Of a stretch of 64,000 nucleotides of DNA, positions 56,993 to 63,204 are shown in pieces. Source of the stretch: a virus; IMG/VR virus record IMGVR_UViG_3300008111_000002, positions 145,837-209,836 of that record. One strand, given 5' to 3'. Position 1 is the first letter of the stretch; every line of letters begins with the position of its first letter. The notes beneath the pieces are model-generated. The model searched no databases, was not told where the DNA came from, and saw only the letters and a list, made by a program, of their open reading frames with translations. Made by a program: the position numbers and the translations under genes.

Positions 56993-57623
56993 CGACAATC
57001 TTCACATAATTCAACTGTGTTGTATTGTCGCCACGCACGTTCTTGATCTTGCCCTTGATGGTATACTCACCGCCCACAGGCAGCTCTTTGTTGAACCAGA
57101 AGTCCACGAAGCTGTTGTTCATACGAGCGGTGATATGATATTTGTTGTAGTGAATGCTATAGCGTTGTTTGATTACCTGAATGTCACCCTCCACACGCTG
57201 ACCATCAGTGCCTGTTAGCTGATCGCTTTCACGGATCTGATCCATGAGCTGCTTGTTGGCATGATCCTTGAGCATGACGTAGGGGAGGCAGCTGACCACG
57301 CTGAGCTGATAGCTGTCTTTGGCCGAATCAAACTCCTCACGCTGAGTCAGCTTGAGCGCAGTGGTCTGAAAGTCGTTGATCTTGCCACTGAGCTGCAACA
57401 GAAGGTAACCAGTGAAGTGACGGCGAACTTCGCGGCCTTCAATGATATCATTCTCAGTTACGGGATTGGGTTCTTTGCCCATCAACCAGAACTTGACCAA
57501 GACCTTGTTGCAGCGAGTCTCGATCTTCTGAGTCTCAGTGTTGTAGACGTCGCTCTTGAAGTAGCCGCCGTTGATACGGTGTGCTGCAACTGCTGTACCC
57601 CAAACAAGATCTGCTGTTAGCAT
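56973..57623 (-). CDS. Hypothetical protein beside the MoxR-VWA pair
   Basis: 216 residues, alpha/beta with HFTGYLLLQLSGKINDFQTT, then a C-terminal beta domain (EYTIKGKIKNVRGDNTTQLN) that might be OB-like. No family recognised. Position suggests a substrate or adaptor of the MoxR system, which is inference only. Confidence 0.55.
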   Translation of the reverse strand: MLTADLVWGTAVAAHRINGGYFKSDVYNTETQKIETRCNKVLVKFWLMGKEPNPVTENDIIEGREVRRHFTGYLLLQLSGKINDFQTTALKLTQREEFDSAKDSYQLSVVSCLPYVMLKDHANKQLMDQIRESDQLTGTDGQRVEGDIQVIKQRYSIHYNKYHITARMNNSFVDFWFNKELPVGGEYTIKGKIKNVRGDNTTQLNYVKIVVDKTAV

Positions 57624-57650
57624 TATCGCTCCTTGTGTCTAAGTATGTAT

Positions 57651-57679
57651 ATTATATGACCTCTTTTGGATTTTGTCAA
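57651..57679 (-). promoter_or_regulatory. Early promoter for 57623
   Basis: TTGACA, 17 bp, TATAAT. Confidence 0.8.
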
Positions 57680-57680
57680 C

Positions 57681-57706
57681 CAAAAGAAAAGCCGCACTAG
57701 GCGGCT
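57681..57706 (-). terminator. Rho-independent terminator
   Basis: Stem AGCCGC/GCGGCT followed by TTTCTTTT; ends the 58003 transcript. Confidence 0.75.
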
Positions 57707-57717
57707 CAAAGAAATTC

Positions 57718-57733
57718 CCCGGGAGCGAATCGG
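57718..57733 (-). repeat. 3' UTR element, copy 2
   Basis: Same 16 bases as 47827-47842, again between st op and terminator of a strongly expressed small gene. Confidence 0.55.
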
Positions 57734-57757
57734 ATCTTTTACTTTGTGTAGTTCCTC

Positions 57758-58003
57758 TTAGGCGAACACGTTAGCGCGGCTACCAGTGATGTCACGAGCA
57801 GAAACGCTGTACTGAGCGCGGCCGTCTTTGTTCTTGTGCTTGCGAACAACAAGACCTGCTTGACGGAACTCAGTCATACGAGCGCGGAGATTCTTGATAC
57901 CGTAGGTGCTGTCAGCTTGCAAAGAGCTGAGGCTGTTACCTGTACCGCGGAGATGTGACTCCAAGAATTCCTTTTGAGTAGTTTTGATAGTTGTAAATGG
58001 CAT
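57758..58003 (-). CDS. Helix-turn-helix / winged-helix protein
   Basis: 81 residues. FLESHLRGTGNSLSSLQADS, YGIKNLRARMTEFRQAGLVV and KNKDGRAQYSVSA follow a winged-helix pattern (recognition helix, then wing). Candidate regulator. Its own promoter contains an 11-base-arm inverted repeat, as expected for autoregulation. Confidence 0.6.
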   Translation of the reverse strand: MPFTTIKTTQKEFLESHLRGTGNSLSSLQADSTYGIKNLRARMTEFRQAGLVVRKHKNKDGRAQYSVSARDITGSRANVFA

Positions 58004-58049
58004 TTTAAGTTTCCTTTGTTAAATGGCTAACATTCGTTAGCGTCCTGTT

Positions 58050-58085
58050 ATTATGCACTCTTGACCATCCCTGATCAAGAGTGCA
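58050..58085 (-). promoter_or_regulatory. Promoter with long inverted repeat for 58003
   Basis: TTGATC (to 58078), 17 bp, CATAAT (58050-58055). Arms TGCACTCTTGA/TCAAGAGTGCA (58054-58085) span the promoter. May also end the upstream transcript. A GCTAAC/GTTAGC palindrome lies in the leader. Confidence 0.7.
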
Positions 58086-58095
58086 TTTTGCCAAT

Positions 58096-58284
58096 TTACT
58101 TCTTAACAGTAATATCTGAACGAATAAACATACCAATTACCAAAACAGCCAACCACGTCCAGAAGGTGAACGGAATGGCCAGAGTGGGGAACAGTGTGTT
58201 CAATGCCCAAATAACTGCCCAGGGGAACAGTACTATCAGAACCAATAGGGCAATAATAAACCCTGCGACACCAAGCTTGATCAT
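58096..58284 (-). CDS. Small membrane protein, two segments
   Basis: 62 residues from the ATG behind AAGGAG (58284); a longer frame overlaps the AAA gene. Two hydrophobic helices: FIIALLVLIVLFPWAVIWAL and FTFWTWLAVLVIGMFI. Function unknown. Confidence 0.65.
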   Translation of the reverse strand: MIKLGVAGFIIALLVLIVLFPWAVIWALNTLFPTLAIPFTFWTWLAVLVIGMFIRSDITVKK

Positions 58285-58286
58285 AA

Positions 58287-59369
58287 TTAACTCCTTTTCA
58301 TAACAGTGACTTCTGCCATGCTCTTCCAATTAGTAGGAAAGCTCTTGCGCAGATCTGCACATTTTAGCACAGTTCTAAGGCTGAGTTCACGCAGACGATT
58401 CTTGTTCACGTGAATAAATTCTAGGATCTCGTCCTTGACACAGTCTTCAAACTCATAACTATCTAGCATTCCGTCCTGCGTGATCTGCTTGATCCTGAGC
58501 ACTTTCTCACGCTCAGTATCCATTTGGAGATCAATATAGTGACAGCGTGACTCTAGTGCCGCCAAGTGATCCTGAAGCTTCTTAGAGCGAACATTCTCAA
58601 ACTTGATGTTAGTGATAAAGATAGCGCCTGCTTTGAACTCAAACTTGTCCGGCACTCCCTCTGTGCGCAGTACACGGCTGTCAGTGTTCCACGAAATGGT
58701 TCGCTTACTGCCACTGTCCAAAGCCGCTTTGAGGATGTTCAAGCTCAAGTCATCTAGTAGCACTGAGTCGCAGTCATCAAACACCACGACATTGCCCTTC
58801 TCACTGTACTTGTAGAGCTTGCTATATAGACCCACTGCTGACATTGCGCCCTTGACAATCTCGTACTTGGGCTTGCGTTGTCCCATCATGTCAAACAGAT
58901 CGTCCTTGCTCAGTACTTCTTCAACACCAAACGATTTGCCTACACCCGGAGGGCCTGTAACAATCATTGCGCGAACTGTGCCTTCTTTCACGGCTTTGGT
59001 CATCTCTTTCAGTACATCAAAGCGACCCCGTAGGCGTTCAATGATCTGTTCATCAGTCTCGTGTGCAATCACTGCATCTGGAACTGAGTTCTGCACCAAG
59101 CTCATAACACCCTCTGGCTCTGTGCTCTTGACGGGTTCTGTAATAGCAGGCAGTTCACCCTCTACTACAGTATACGAACGTGGACCCTGGCAACGGATGC
59201 GGATATTACGCTCTGGGAATCCCTCACAGCTAGCACCGTTGACAGTAACATAGCCTGTGCCGTCACTGCCCACGCGAAACTGCTCTACCAATTCAAATCG
59301 CCGACCCGCAACTGAAGTGTCCTGTCCGCGGATTTTGTAAGTACCTTCTAGTATTTCAATAACAGCCAT
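58287..59369 (-). CDS. AAA+ ATPase, RFC/Cdc48-like phage type
   Basis: 360 residues. About 130 N-terminal residues form a beta-rich domain (FRVGSDGTGYVTVNG). Then Walker A GPPGVGKS (139-146), Walker B VVVFDDCD (194-201), a sensor-1 region FITNIKFENVRSK and SRCHYIDL. AAA proteins of this type occur in several large phages; role unknown, perhaps protein remodelling. Contains no nuclease or helicase motif. Confidence 0.75.
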   Translation of the reverse strand: MAVIEILEGTYKIRGQDTSVAGRRFELVEQFRVGSDGTGYVTVNGASCEGFPERNIRIRCQGPRSYTVVEGELPAITEPVKSTEPEGVMSLVQNSVPDAVIAHETDEQIIERLRGRFDVLKEMTKAVKEGTVRAMIVTGPPGVGKSFGVEEVLSKDDLFDMMGQRKPKYEIVKGAMSAVGLYSKLYKYSEKGNVVVFDDCDSVLLDDLSLNILKAALDSGSKRTISWNTDSRVLRTEGVPDKFEFKAGAIFITNIKFENVRSKKLQDHLAALESRCHYIDLQMDTEREKVLRIKQITQDGMLDSYEFEDCVKDEILEFIHVNKNRLRELSLRTVLKCADLRKSFPTNWKSMAEVTVMKRS

Positions 59370-59398
59370 GCTCGCTCTCCTGTGTGTGTAAAGTCATT

Positions 59399-59427
59399 AT
59401 TATAGGGCCACTAGGGCCCTATGTCAA
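59399..59427 (-). promoter_or_regulatory. Early promoter with spacer inverted repeat for 59369
   Basis: TTGACA, 17 bp, TATAAT. Arms ATAGGGCC/GGCCCTAT (59402-59422) span the spacer. Confidence 0.8.
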
Positions 59428-59435
59428 CCAAAACC

Positions 59436-59903
59436 TTACCAGCTGCTACAGTATTCAAAATCCCAAGCTTCTGGCAGTTCCAAACAGTCGTTGACAATTT
59501 GGACTGTGGTCTCTAGATCATCGTAGTAGTATTGATCGTAGTCAGTGCTGCCAAAGAAGAATCCGCTGGCTGAGGGCAACAGAGTTGCTGCACGATCTCT
59601 GTTGGCCAGTACTTCTTCACAGAGCTGCTTGAGCTTGATCAACTGCTCCCTGCTGACGTAGTGAGGCTTACATTCGTCCTCGCCCCCCTGCACGTTGTCA
59701 ACGAACCATTGATGAATAGCATTGGCCTTGCGCCAGTAGCCGGCCTCAATGCGTACTTCTTTGACGCAGCTGTCTGCACCCGATCGATCCCGGCCCTTGA
59801 GTTCTGGGAACTGCTCTTGAATAGCTTCTGCACGTTCCTTGTCTGCTTCATCCATGTAACCGCTGATGTAGCGTTTACCGCTGAGATACATGTCTAAACC
59901 CAT
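59436..59903 (-). CDS. Conserved phage protein (MGLDMYL family)
   Basis: 155 residues. The start MGLDMYLSGKRYISGYMDEA and the middle EVRIEAGYWRKANAIHQWFV match a family of phage and bacterial proteins of unknown function that begin GLDMYL. EDECKPHYVSREQLIKLKQL follows, also conserved. Confidence 0.7.
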   Translation of the reverse strand: MGLDMYLSGKRYISGYMDEADKERAEAIQEQFPELKGRDRSGADSCVKEVRIEAGYWRKANAIHQWFVDNVQGGEDECKPHYVSREQLIKLKQLCEEVLANRDRAATLLPSASGFFFGSTDYDQYYYDDLETTVQIVNDCLELPEAWDFEYCSSW

Positions 59904-59935
59904 GATTCGCTCCTAAGTAGTTTAAAGGAAGTACT

Positions 59936-59964
59936 AGTATACGATCTCAGCTGCCCGTTGTCAA
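59936..59964 (-). promoter_or_regulatory. Early promoter for 59903, inside the previous gene
   Basis: TTGACA, 17 bp, TATACT. The -35 and part of the spacer are the last codons of the gene at 59947. Confidence 0.75.
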
Positions 59965-60438
59965 TCGGAGAACGCCTGGGCGGCCCTTGACCGGTTCAAA
60001 ACCTTCAATAAACATGTGATGAAGGTCGCCTGAATTTGTGATCAGATTGTTGGCCAACATGTACATGGTTCCCCAGGTACGACCCTGCAGTTCAGCTTCC
60101 ACAGGCTCAGGGCCCCAATGACCGTCATAGATCACAGTGTGATAGTCTTGATAGGGATGCTCTTGGTAGAGATCATCAACTTCGTAGATGCTCCAAACTG
60201 AGCCCAAATCAAATTCAACAGCAAACGAACGATAGTTCTCGTACTTGCGATCAAATGCTTCAGTGTCCTGATCATAGGCATGCTTTAGCCCCTGTTCAAA
60301 ACCCCTGATCACAGCCTGCAGCTGATCAGCGAGATTATTGTTGATCACTCCCGTGAGCTTTTGCTGCACTGTGCGCAGCTGGCAGAGAGTGTTGTGTACC
60401 GTGGTAAAGTCTTCGCCCTTGAGTGTAACAGTTTGCAT
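59947..60438 (-). CDS. Hypothetical protein
   Basis: 163 residues. Helical first third (LCQLRTVQQKLTGVINNNLA), then a Tyr/Asp-rich segment and TWGTMYMLANNLITNSGDLH. TAGAGG ribosome site. The 3' end doubles as the next promoter. Function unknown. Confidence 0.55.
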   Translation of the reverse strand: MQTVTLKGEDFTTVHNTLCQLRTVQQKLTGVINNNLADQLQAVIRGFEQGLKHAYDQDTEAFDRKYENYRSFAVEFDLGSVWSIYEVDDLYQEHPYQDYHTVIYDGHWGPEPVEAELQGRTWGTMYMLANNLITNSGDLHHMFIEGFEPVKGRPGVLRLTTGS

Positions 60439-60439
60439 A

Positions 60440-60814
60440 TTAGACCTCTACAGTGTGTGAATGACGCAGCGACAGCATGAACAGACGTTGGCTTAACTGT
60501 GCTGCTGCCTGTTTGGCCTGCTGTAGCGCAGTACCGATTATATCCTCAGCTGTGCCATCTGTCAATACCTCGCGGGCATCACCATAGCAACAGCCACCTA
60601 GATACTCTGAGGCCAGCTCGTGATCATCTATCAGTACACGAACACGCAGCATGAACCAGTCATAGTAGCCCGTGTCAATCTGCTCACAGAGCTGACTGAT
60701 ATCAGTAACTGAGTCATCGAAACAGTCCCGAGGATGCATGTCTTCCCAGGTCTTGTCCACTATGATGTCAAAGCCATCCCGCTCCATGCGGGCCAATTGA
60801 TCAAAATGTCGCAT
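60440..60814 (-). CDS. Hypothetical protein
   Basis: 124 residues from the ATG at 60814. FDIIVDKTWEDMHPRDCFDD and YDWFMLRVRVLIDDHELASE, then an Ala/Gln helix. The central region reads like a conserved small phage protein with DDHE motif. Overlaps the upstream stop by 14 nt. Confidence 0.55.
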   Translation of the reverse strand: MRHFDQLARMERDGFDIIVDKTWEDMHPRDCFDDSVTDISQLCEQIDTGYYDWFMLRVRVLIDDHELASEYLGGCCYGDAREVLTDGTAEDIIGTALQQAKQAAAQLSQRLFMLSLRHSHTVEV

Positions 60815-61058
60815 ACAGTTCCACCTTTGGATCAAGCTTGAACAATTCGCCCTCAGCACCCTTTAACAGTGTGTAGCGGCGCTGTACTTCAGATCTGCTG
60901 AGTTCACCATCGCAGGTAAGATTCTCGGGACTCAGTGCTGCTGCAATGTGATCAGCAACACGTTGACGATCTTCAAAGGTCTCTAAGGTTAACAATTGCT
61001 GCTGGAAGATCTCGCGGAAGCGATTCTCCTGAGCCAAGTACTTGTTGAGGTATTTCAC
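60801..61058 (-). CDS. Hypothetical helical protein (GTG start)
   Basis: 85 residues from GTG 61058, which follows AGGAGCGAACT; the upstream ATG lies in the leader hairpin. Charged helices (RFREIFQQQLLTLETFEDRQ). Function unknown. Confidence 0.55.
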   Translation of the reverse strand: MKYLNKYLAQENRFREIFQQQLLTLETFEDRQRVADHIAAALSPENLTCDGELSRSEVQRRYTLLKGAEGELFKLDPKVELYATF

Positions 61059-61074
61059 AGTTCGCTCCTGTAAA

Positions 61075-61125
61075 CACTGCACATCGCAGTCTTAACAGTA
61101 TACGATCACAGATCCAAACTGTCAA
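61075..61125 (-). promoter_or_regulatory. Early promoter and leader hairpin for 61058
   Basis: TTGACA (to 61125), 17 bp, TATACT (61097-61102); leader hairpin 61075-61090. Confidence 0.8.
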
Positions 61126-61130
61126 CCACA

Positions 61131-61156
61131 AAAAAACCCTACTGTACAGTAGGGTT
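61131..61156 (-). terminator. Rho-independent terminator
   Basis: Perfect stem ACCCTACTGT/ACAGTAGGGT followed by seven T. Ends the transcript of 61479. Confidence 0.85.
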
Positions 61157-61167
61157 ATTCAAGCCCA

Positions 61168-61479
61168 TCAGCCGCGATCTATTTCAAGGTCGGGTTCATC
61201 GTCTAGGATCTTGTAGTCTGAAACGCGATCCCAGCGGAAACTGCGCCACTCGCCTTTGTCTAGATCCCACACGGGCTGCACATCAGGATTGGGTTCTTTG
61301 ATGCCTCGAGGATGCTGCGATCCTGGCACGTAGTCCAAATTTGTAGTGCCGCGCAGCACACGTTGCGACCCATCTGCTTTGGTAAACGTTACAGCAACTT
61401 CTCCAGCAGCCAATGCACGTCTAACCTGATCTTTAAATTCAGCTGCTTCTGCTAGCTGCATGTCTTCTACTACTCGCAT
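61168..61479 (-). CDS. SH3-like beta-barrel protein (DUF2693/WYL_2 type)
   Basis: 103 residues. GEVAVTFTKADGSQRVLRGT followed by PDVQPVWDLDKGEWRSFRWD is the signature of DUF2693, an SH3-barrel protein in many T4-type phages. Possibly nucleic-acid binding. A TTAAATA box and GGAGAA lie upstream. Confidence 0.75.
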   Translation of the reverse strand: MRVVEDMQLAEAAEFKDQVRRALAAGEVAVTFTKADGSQRVLRGTTNLDYVPGSQHPRGIKEPNPDVQPVWDLDKGEWRSFRWDRVSDYKILDDEPDLEIDRG

Positions 61480-61508
61480 AGTTATTCTCCAATTATATAT
61501 TTAACTGT

Positions 61509-61595
61509 TGGTGCCCGGAGCCGGAATCGAACCGGCACGCTGTCGCCAGCGAGAGATTTTAAGTCTCTTGTGTCTACCTATTTCACCATCCGGGC
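61509..61595 (-). tRNA. tRNA-Leu (UAA)
   Basis: 87 nt including encoded CCA. Acceptor GCCCGG/CCGGGC, anticodon loop CTTAAAA with anticodon TAA, a long variable arm, and T-arm GCCGGTTCGATTCCGGC. Decodes UUA, common in the AT-rich late genes. Confidence 0.9.
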
Positions 61596-61598
61596 ATT

Positions 61599-61675
61599 TG
61601 GTGGGCCCCCCGGGACTTGAACCCGGACTCAACGGATTATGAGTCCGCTGCTTTAACCAATTAAGCTAAAGGCCC
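61599..61675 (-). tRNA. tRNA with CAU anticodon (probably tRNA-Ile2)
   Basis: 77 nt including CCA. Anticodon loop CTCATAA; the T-arm is CCGGGTTCAAGTCCCGG. The ACTCATAATC anticodon arm matches bacterial tRNA-Ile2 (lysidine-modified, reads AUA) better than elongator Met, but this needs identity-element analysis. Confidence 0.85.
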
Positions 61676-61687
61676 TCAACAGCAGCA

Positions 61688-61716
61688 ACTATACAGTGTT
61701 AAAGGTCTTTTGTCAA
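61688..61716 (-). promoter_or_regulatory. Promoter for the tRNA pair
   Basis: TTGACA, 17 bp, TATAGT. The -35 lies inside the last codons of the gene at 61699. Confidence 0.75.
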
Positions 61717-61971
61717 TGGATTATTTGAGTCGTTCGCTCGGTCTTTGCTCACGACAAATTCTACGAATGTATCTAGACGATGCGCAACGATGTCAGGTGC
61801 AGCACGACATAAACAATCCAGATCAAAATCAGTGGGATAGTGACGCAGCAGTGCAGCAGCTTGTGTACGTATGATCTTGGGCACACCAGGTGTATTAATG
61901 CCCGCAGCTAGATCACTGAGAAATCGTCGCGATTCACGTATAGCACGATAGCGTTCGTCAGGTAATGTCAT
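61699..61971 (-). CDS. BPSL0761-like small protein
   Basis: 90 residues. The start LPDERYRAIRESRRFLSDLA and RTQAAALLRHYPTDFDL match a family of small proteins (BPSL0761 type) that I know mainly from beta-proteobacteria. Function unknown. It points to gene exchange with such hosts. Confidence 0.65.
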   Translation of the reverse strand: MTLPDERYRAIRESRRFLSDLAAGINTPGVPKIIRTQAAALLRHYPTDFDLDCLCRAAPDIVAHRLDTFVEFVVSKDRANDSNNPLTKDL

Positions 61972-61977
61972 ATATGT

Positions 61978-62157
61978 TTATGTTGATAGGTATGTAGCAG
62001 CGGGGCCTTTGCGTGGCTTGATGTCATTGTCTCGTTCCCAGTGTATTTCTTCACGTAGTTGACCGTAGAAGTCACTGAGAGCCTGCAGGTATCCCACGTT
62101 ATAGCTCAGTATATTAGTAGCTATGAACACTAGTGTAATTAGAATTTTAGTTAACAC
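61978..62157 (-). CDS. 59-residue membrane peptide (GTG start)
   Basis: N-terminal hydrophobic helix (LTKILITLVFIATNILSYNV), then a polar tail. The tail codons KGPAA are encoded by copy 3 of the GGCCCCGCTGC element. TTAGGA before the GTG and a promoter upstream. Confidence 0.55.
   Translation of the reverse strand: MLTKILITLVFIATNILSYNVGYLQALSDFYGQLREEIHWERDNDIKPRKGPAATYLST
61997..62007 (-). repeat. GGCCCCGCTGC element, copy 3
   Basis: In the last codons of the 59-residue gene and 26 nt upstream of the ATG at 61971. Confidence 0.6.
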
Positions 62158-62185
62158 GGTGGGATCCTAAGGTAGAGATACTGTT

Positions 62186-62215
62186 ATTATATACGCATAT
62201 TTATGTGTGTGTCAA
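62186..62215 (-). promoter_or_regulatory. Promoter for 62157
   Basis: TTGACA and TATAAT with an 18-bp spacer, the only one of the set that is not 17. Confidence 0.65.
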
Positions 62216-62262
62216 TATTATGAATAGATATCTACATATATGTGTAGTATATACACAACACA

Positions 62263-62273
62263 GCAGCGGGGCC
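62263..62273 (-). repeat. GGCCCCGCTGC element, copy 4
   Basis: Not close to a gene start; a TTGACA follows it on the plus strand. Confidence 0.6.
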
Positions 62274-62460
62274 AGTTGACAGTGTGCGTATACTGTGTTA
62301 AACCCCCCTGAGTTGTGACTCTACGTTAAGAAATAGTCCAGGGAACCGTGGGAAAAAATAGGTCTTATGGTCCGTTATAGTGGGGTCCCTACTGTGAATT
62401 TTAGGCTATTTACAGCGTGTATAATGGTGGAGTGAGGGGTATACAAAAAATGGTCCCCTC

Positions 62461-62510
62461 TATAATTCTCTATAATTCTCTATAATTCTCTATAGTTCGC
62501 TATAATTGTC
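62461..62510. repeat. Tandem 10-bp repeat (TATAATTCTC)
   Basis: Three perfect units followed by two degenerate ones (TATAGTTCGC, TATAATTGTC). Each unit contains a -10-like TATAAT or a one-base variant, at helical-turn spacing. Confidence 0.85.
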
Positions 62511-62537
62511 TACTGTGCGTATACAGTTATAACTGTT

Positions 62538-62548
62538 GCAGCGGGGCC
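62538..62548 (-). repeat. GGCCCCGCTGC element, copy 5
   Basis: Lies downstream of the gene at 62575; a GTTC-TAC-GAAC hairpin is next to it. Confidence 0.6.
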
Positions 62549-62574
62549 TAAGCAGAGTTCGTAGAACGAGCCTC

Positions 62575-62754
62575 CTATCGTCTTGGTTGATCTTGACAGT
62601 GTTTGTGCTGTTCTGCATTAGGTTTCTTGCACAGTTCTCGTATCTGTTGTTCTAACCTAATTCTCTTTGGTTCGTGTACAGTGTGATACATTACTATGTG
62701 TGCTGTAAAGTACATGACTGTGAATACCACAAGTGTTATAGTGTATTGATTCAT
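62575..62754 (-). CDS. 59-residue membrane peptide
   Basis: One N-terminal hydrophobic helix (ITLVVFTVMYFTAHIVMY), then a charged tail with a coiled-coil-like stretch (RIRLEQQIRELCKK). Own promoter; no AGGAG, but GGCCCCGCTGC copy 6 lies 6 nt before the ATG. Confidence 0.55.
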   Translation of the reverse strand: MNQYTITLVVFTVMYFTAHIVMYHTVHEPKRIRLEQQIRELCKKPNAEQHKHCQDQPRR

Positions 62755-62759
62755 ATATT

Positions 62760-62770
62760 GCAGCGGGGCC
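62760..62770 (-). repeat. GGCCCCGCTGC element, copy 6
   Basis: Immediately upstream of the ATG at 62754, where a ribosome site would be. Confidence 0.6.
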
Positions 62771-62810
62771 TATACATGTTTTGGGTTTTATACTGGTTAG
62801 TGTTAACACT

Positions 62811-62839
62811 ATTATAACAGTTAACCAGTACTAGGTCAA
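62811..62839 (-). promoter_or_regulatory. Promoter for 62754
   Basis: TTGACC, 17 bp, TATAAT; a GTGTTAACAC palindrome follows the -10. Confidence 0.7.
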
Positions 62840-62847
62840 TCAGTGAA

Positions 62848-63066
62848 TTATTTTGGTGTATAGCTGCCGTTGTGTGTGCTGTCGTAGTATTTGACATATA
62901 CACAGCGAGGACTTACTCTATATTGATCTATGTACCATGTGTGTTTAACGCGATCTCGCTCTCTAGTGCAGGCTTCATAGGATGAAAATGGTGCTTGTAT
63001 AACACCTTTGCTCTGTACTTGTCCCAGGGGTTCGTGTACATATAAGCTGATCAGTAGTACCCACAT
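62848..63066 (-). CDS. Small exported or membrane-anchored protein
   Basis: 72 residues, hydrophobic start (MWVLLISLYV) then a soluble part with two Cys (YEACTRERDRVKHTWYIDQY). GGAGG site inside the upstream gene. TGATG junction. Confidence 0.5.
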   Translation of the reverse strand: MWVLLISLYVHEPLGQVQSKGVIQAPFSSYEACTRERDRVKHTWYIDQYRVSPRCVYVKYYDSTHNGSYTPK

Positions 63067-63203
63067 CAGTATGTGCCCTCCAGTTGTTCCAGCCAGGTGA
63101 TCAGTGCTGCTGCTATTAATGCTAGGGGGATCACGAACTCTGCTTGATCAGTACGCATGGCCACAACCATCAACACTGCAAAGTATGACACTATCTGCCA
63201 CAT
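63066..63203 (-). CDS. 45-residue membrane peptide
   Basis: Two hydrophobic segments (IVSYFAVLMVVAM and FVIPLALIAAALITWL). AAAGGAG site 8 nt before the ATG. Stop overlaps the next start. Confidence 0.55.
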   Translation of the reverse strand: MWQIVSYFAVLMVVAMRTDQAEFVIPLALIAAALITWLEQLEGTY

Positions 63204-63204
63204 G

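Larger units (their letters stand above)
62216..62574. other. Non-coding interval
   Basis: About 360 bp with no gene that I can support on either strand. It contains two copies of GCAGCGGGGCC (62263-62273, 62538-62548), the tandem decamer array (62461-62510) and two related GTGCGTATAC segments near 62286 and 62516. A regulatory or replication-origin role is possible but unproven. Confidence 0.5.

Noticed and set aside
62216-62574. Small coding genes in the 62.2-62.6 kb gap
   Set aside because: Frames on both strands are short, interrupted or without start signals; the repeated sequence elements explain the interval better.
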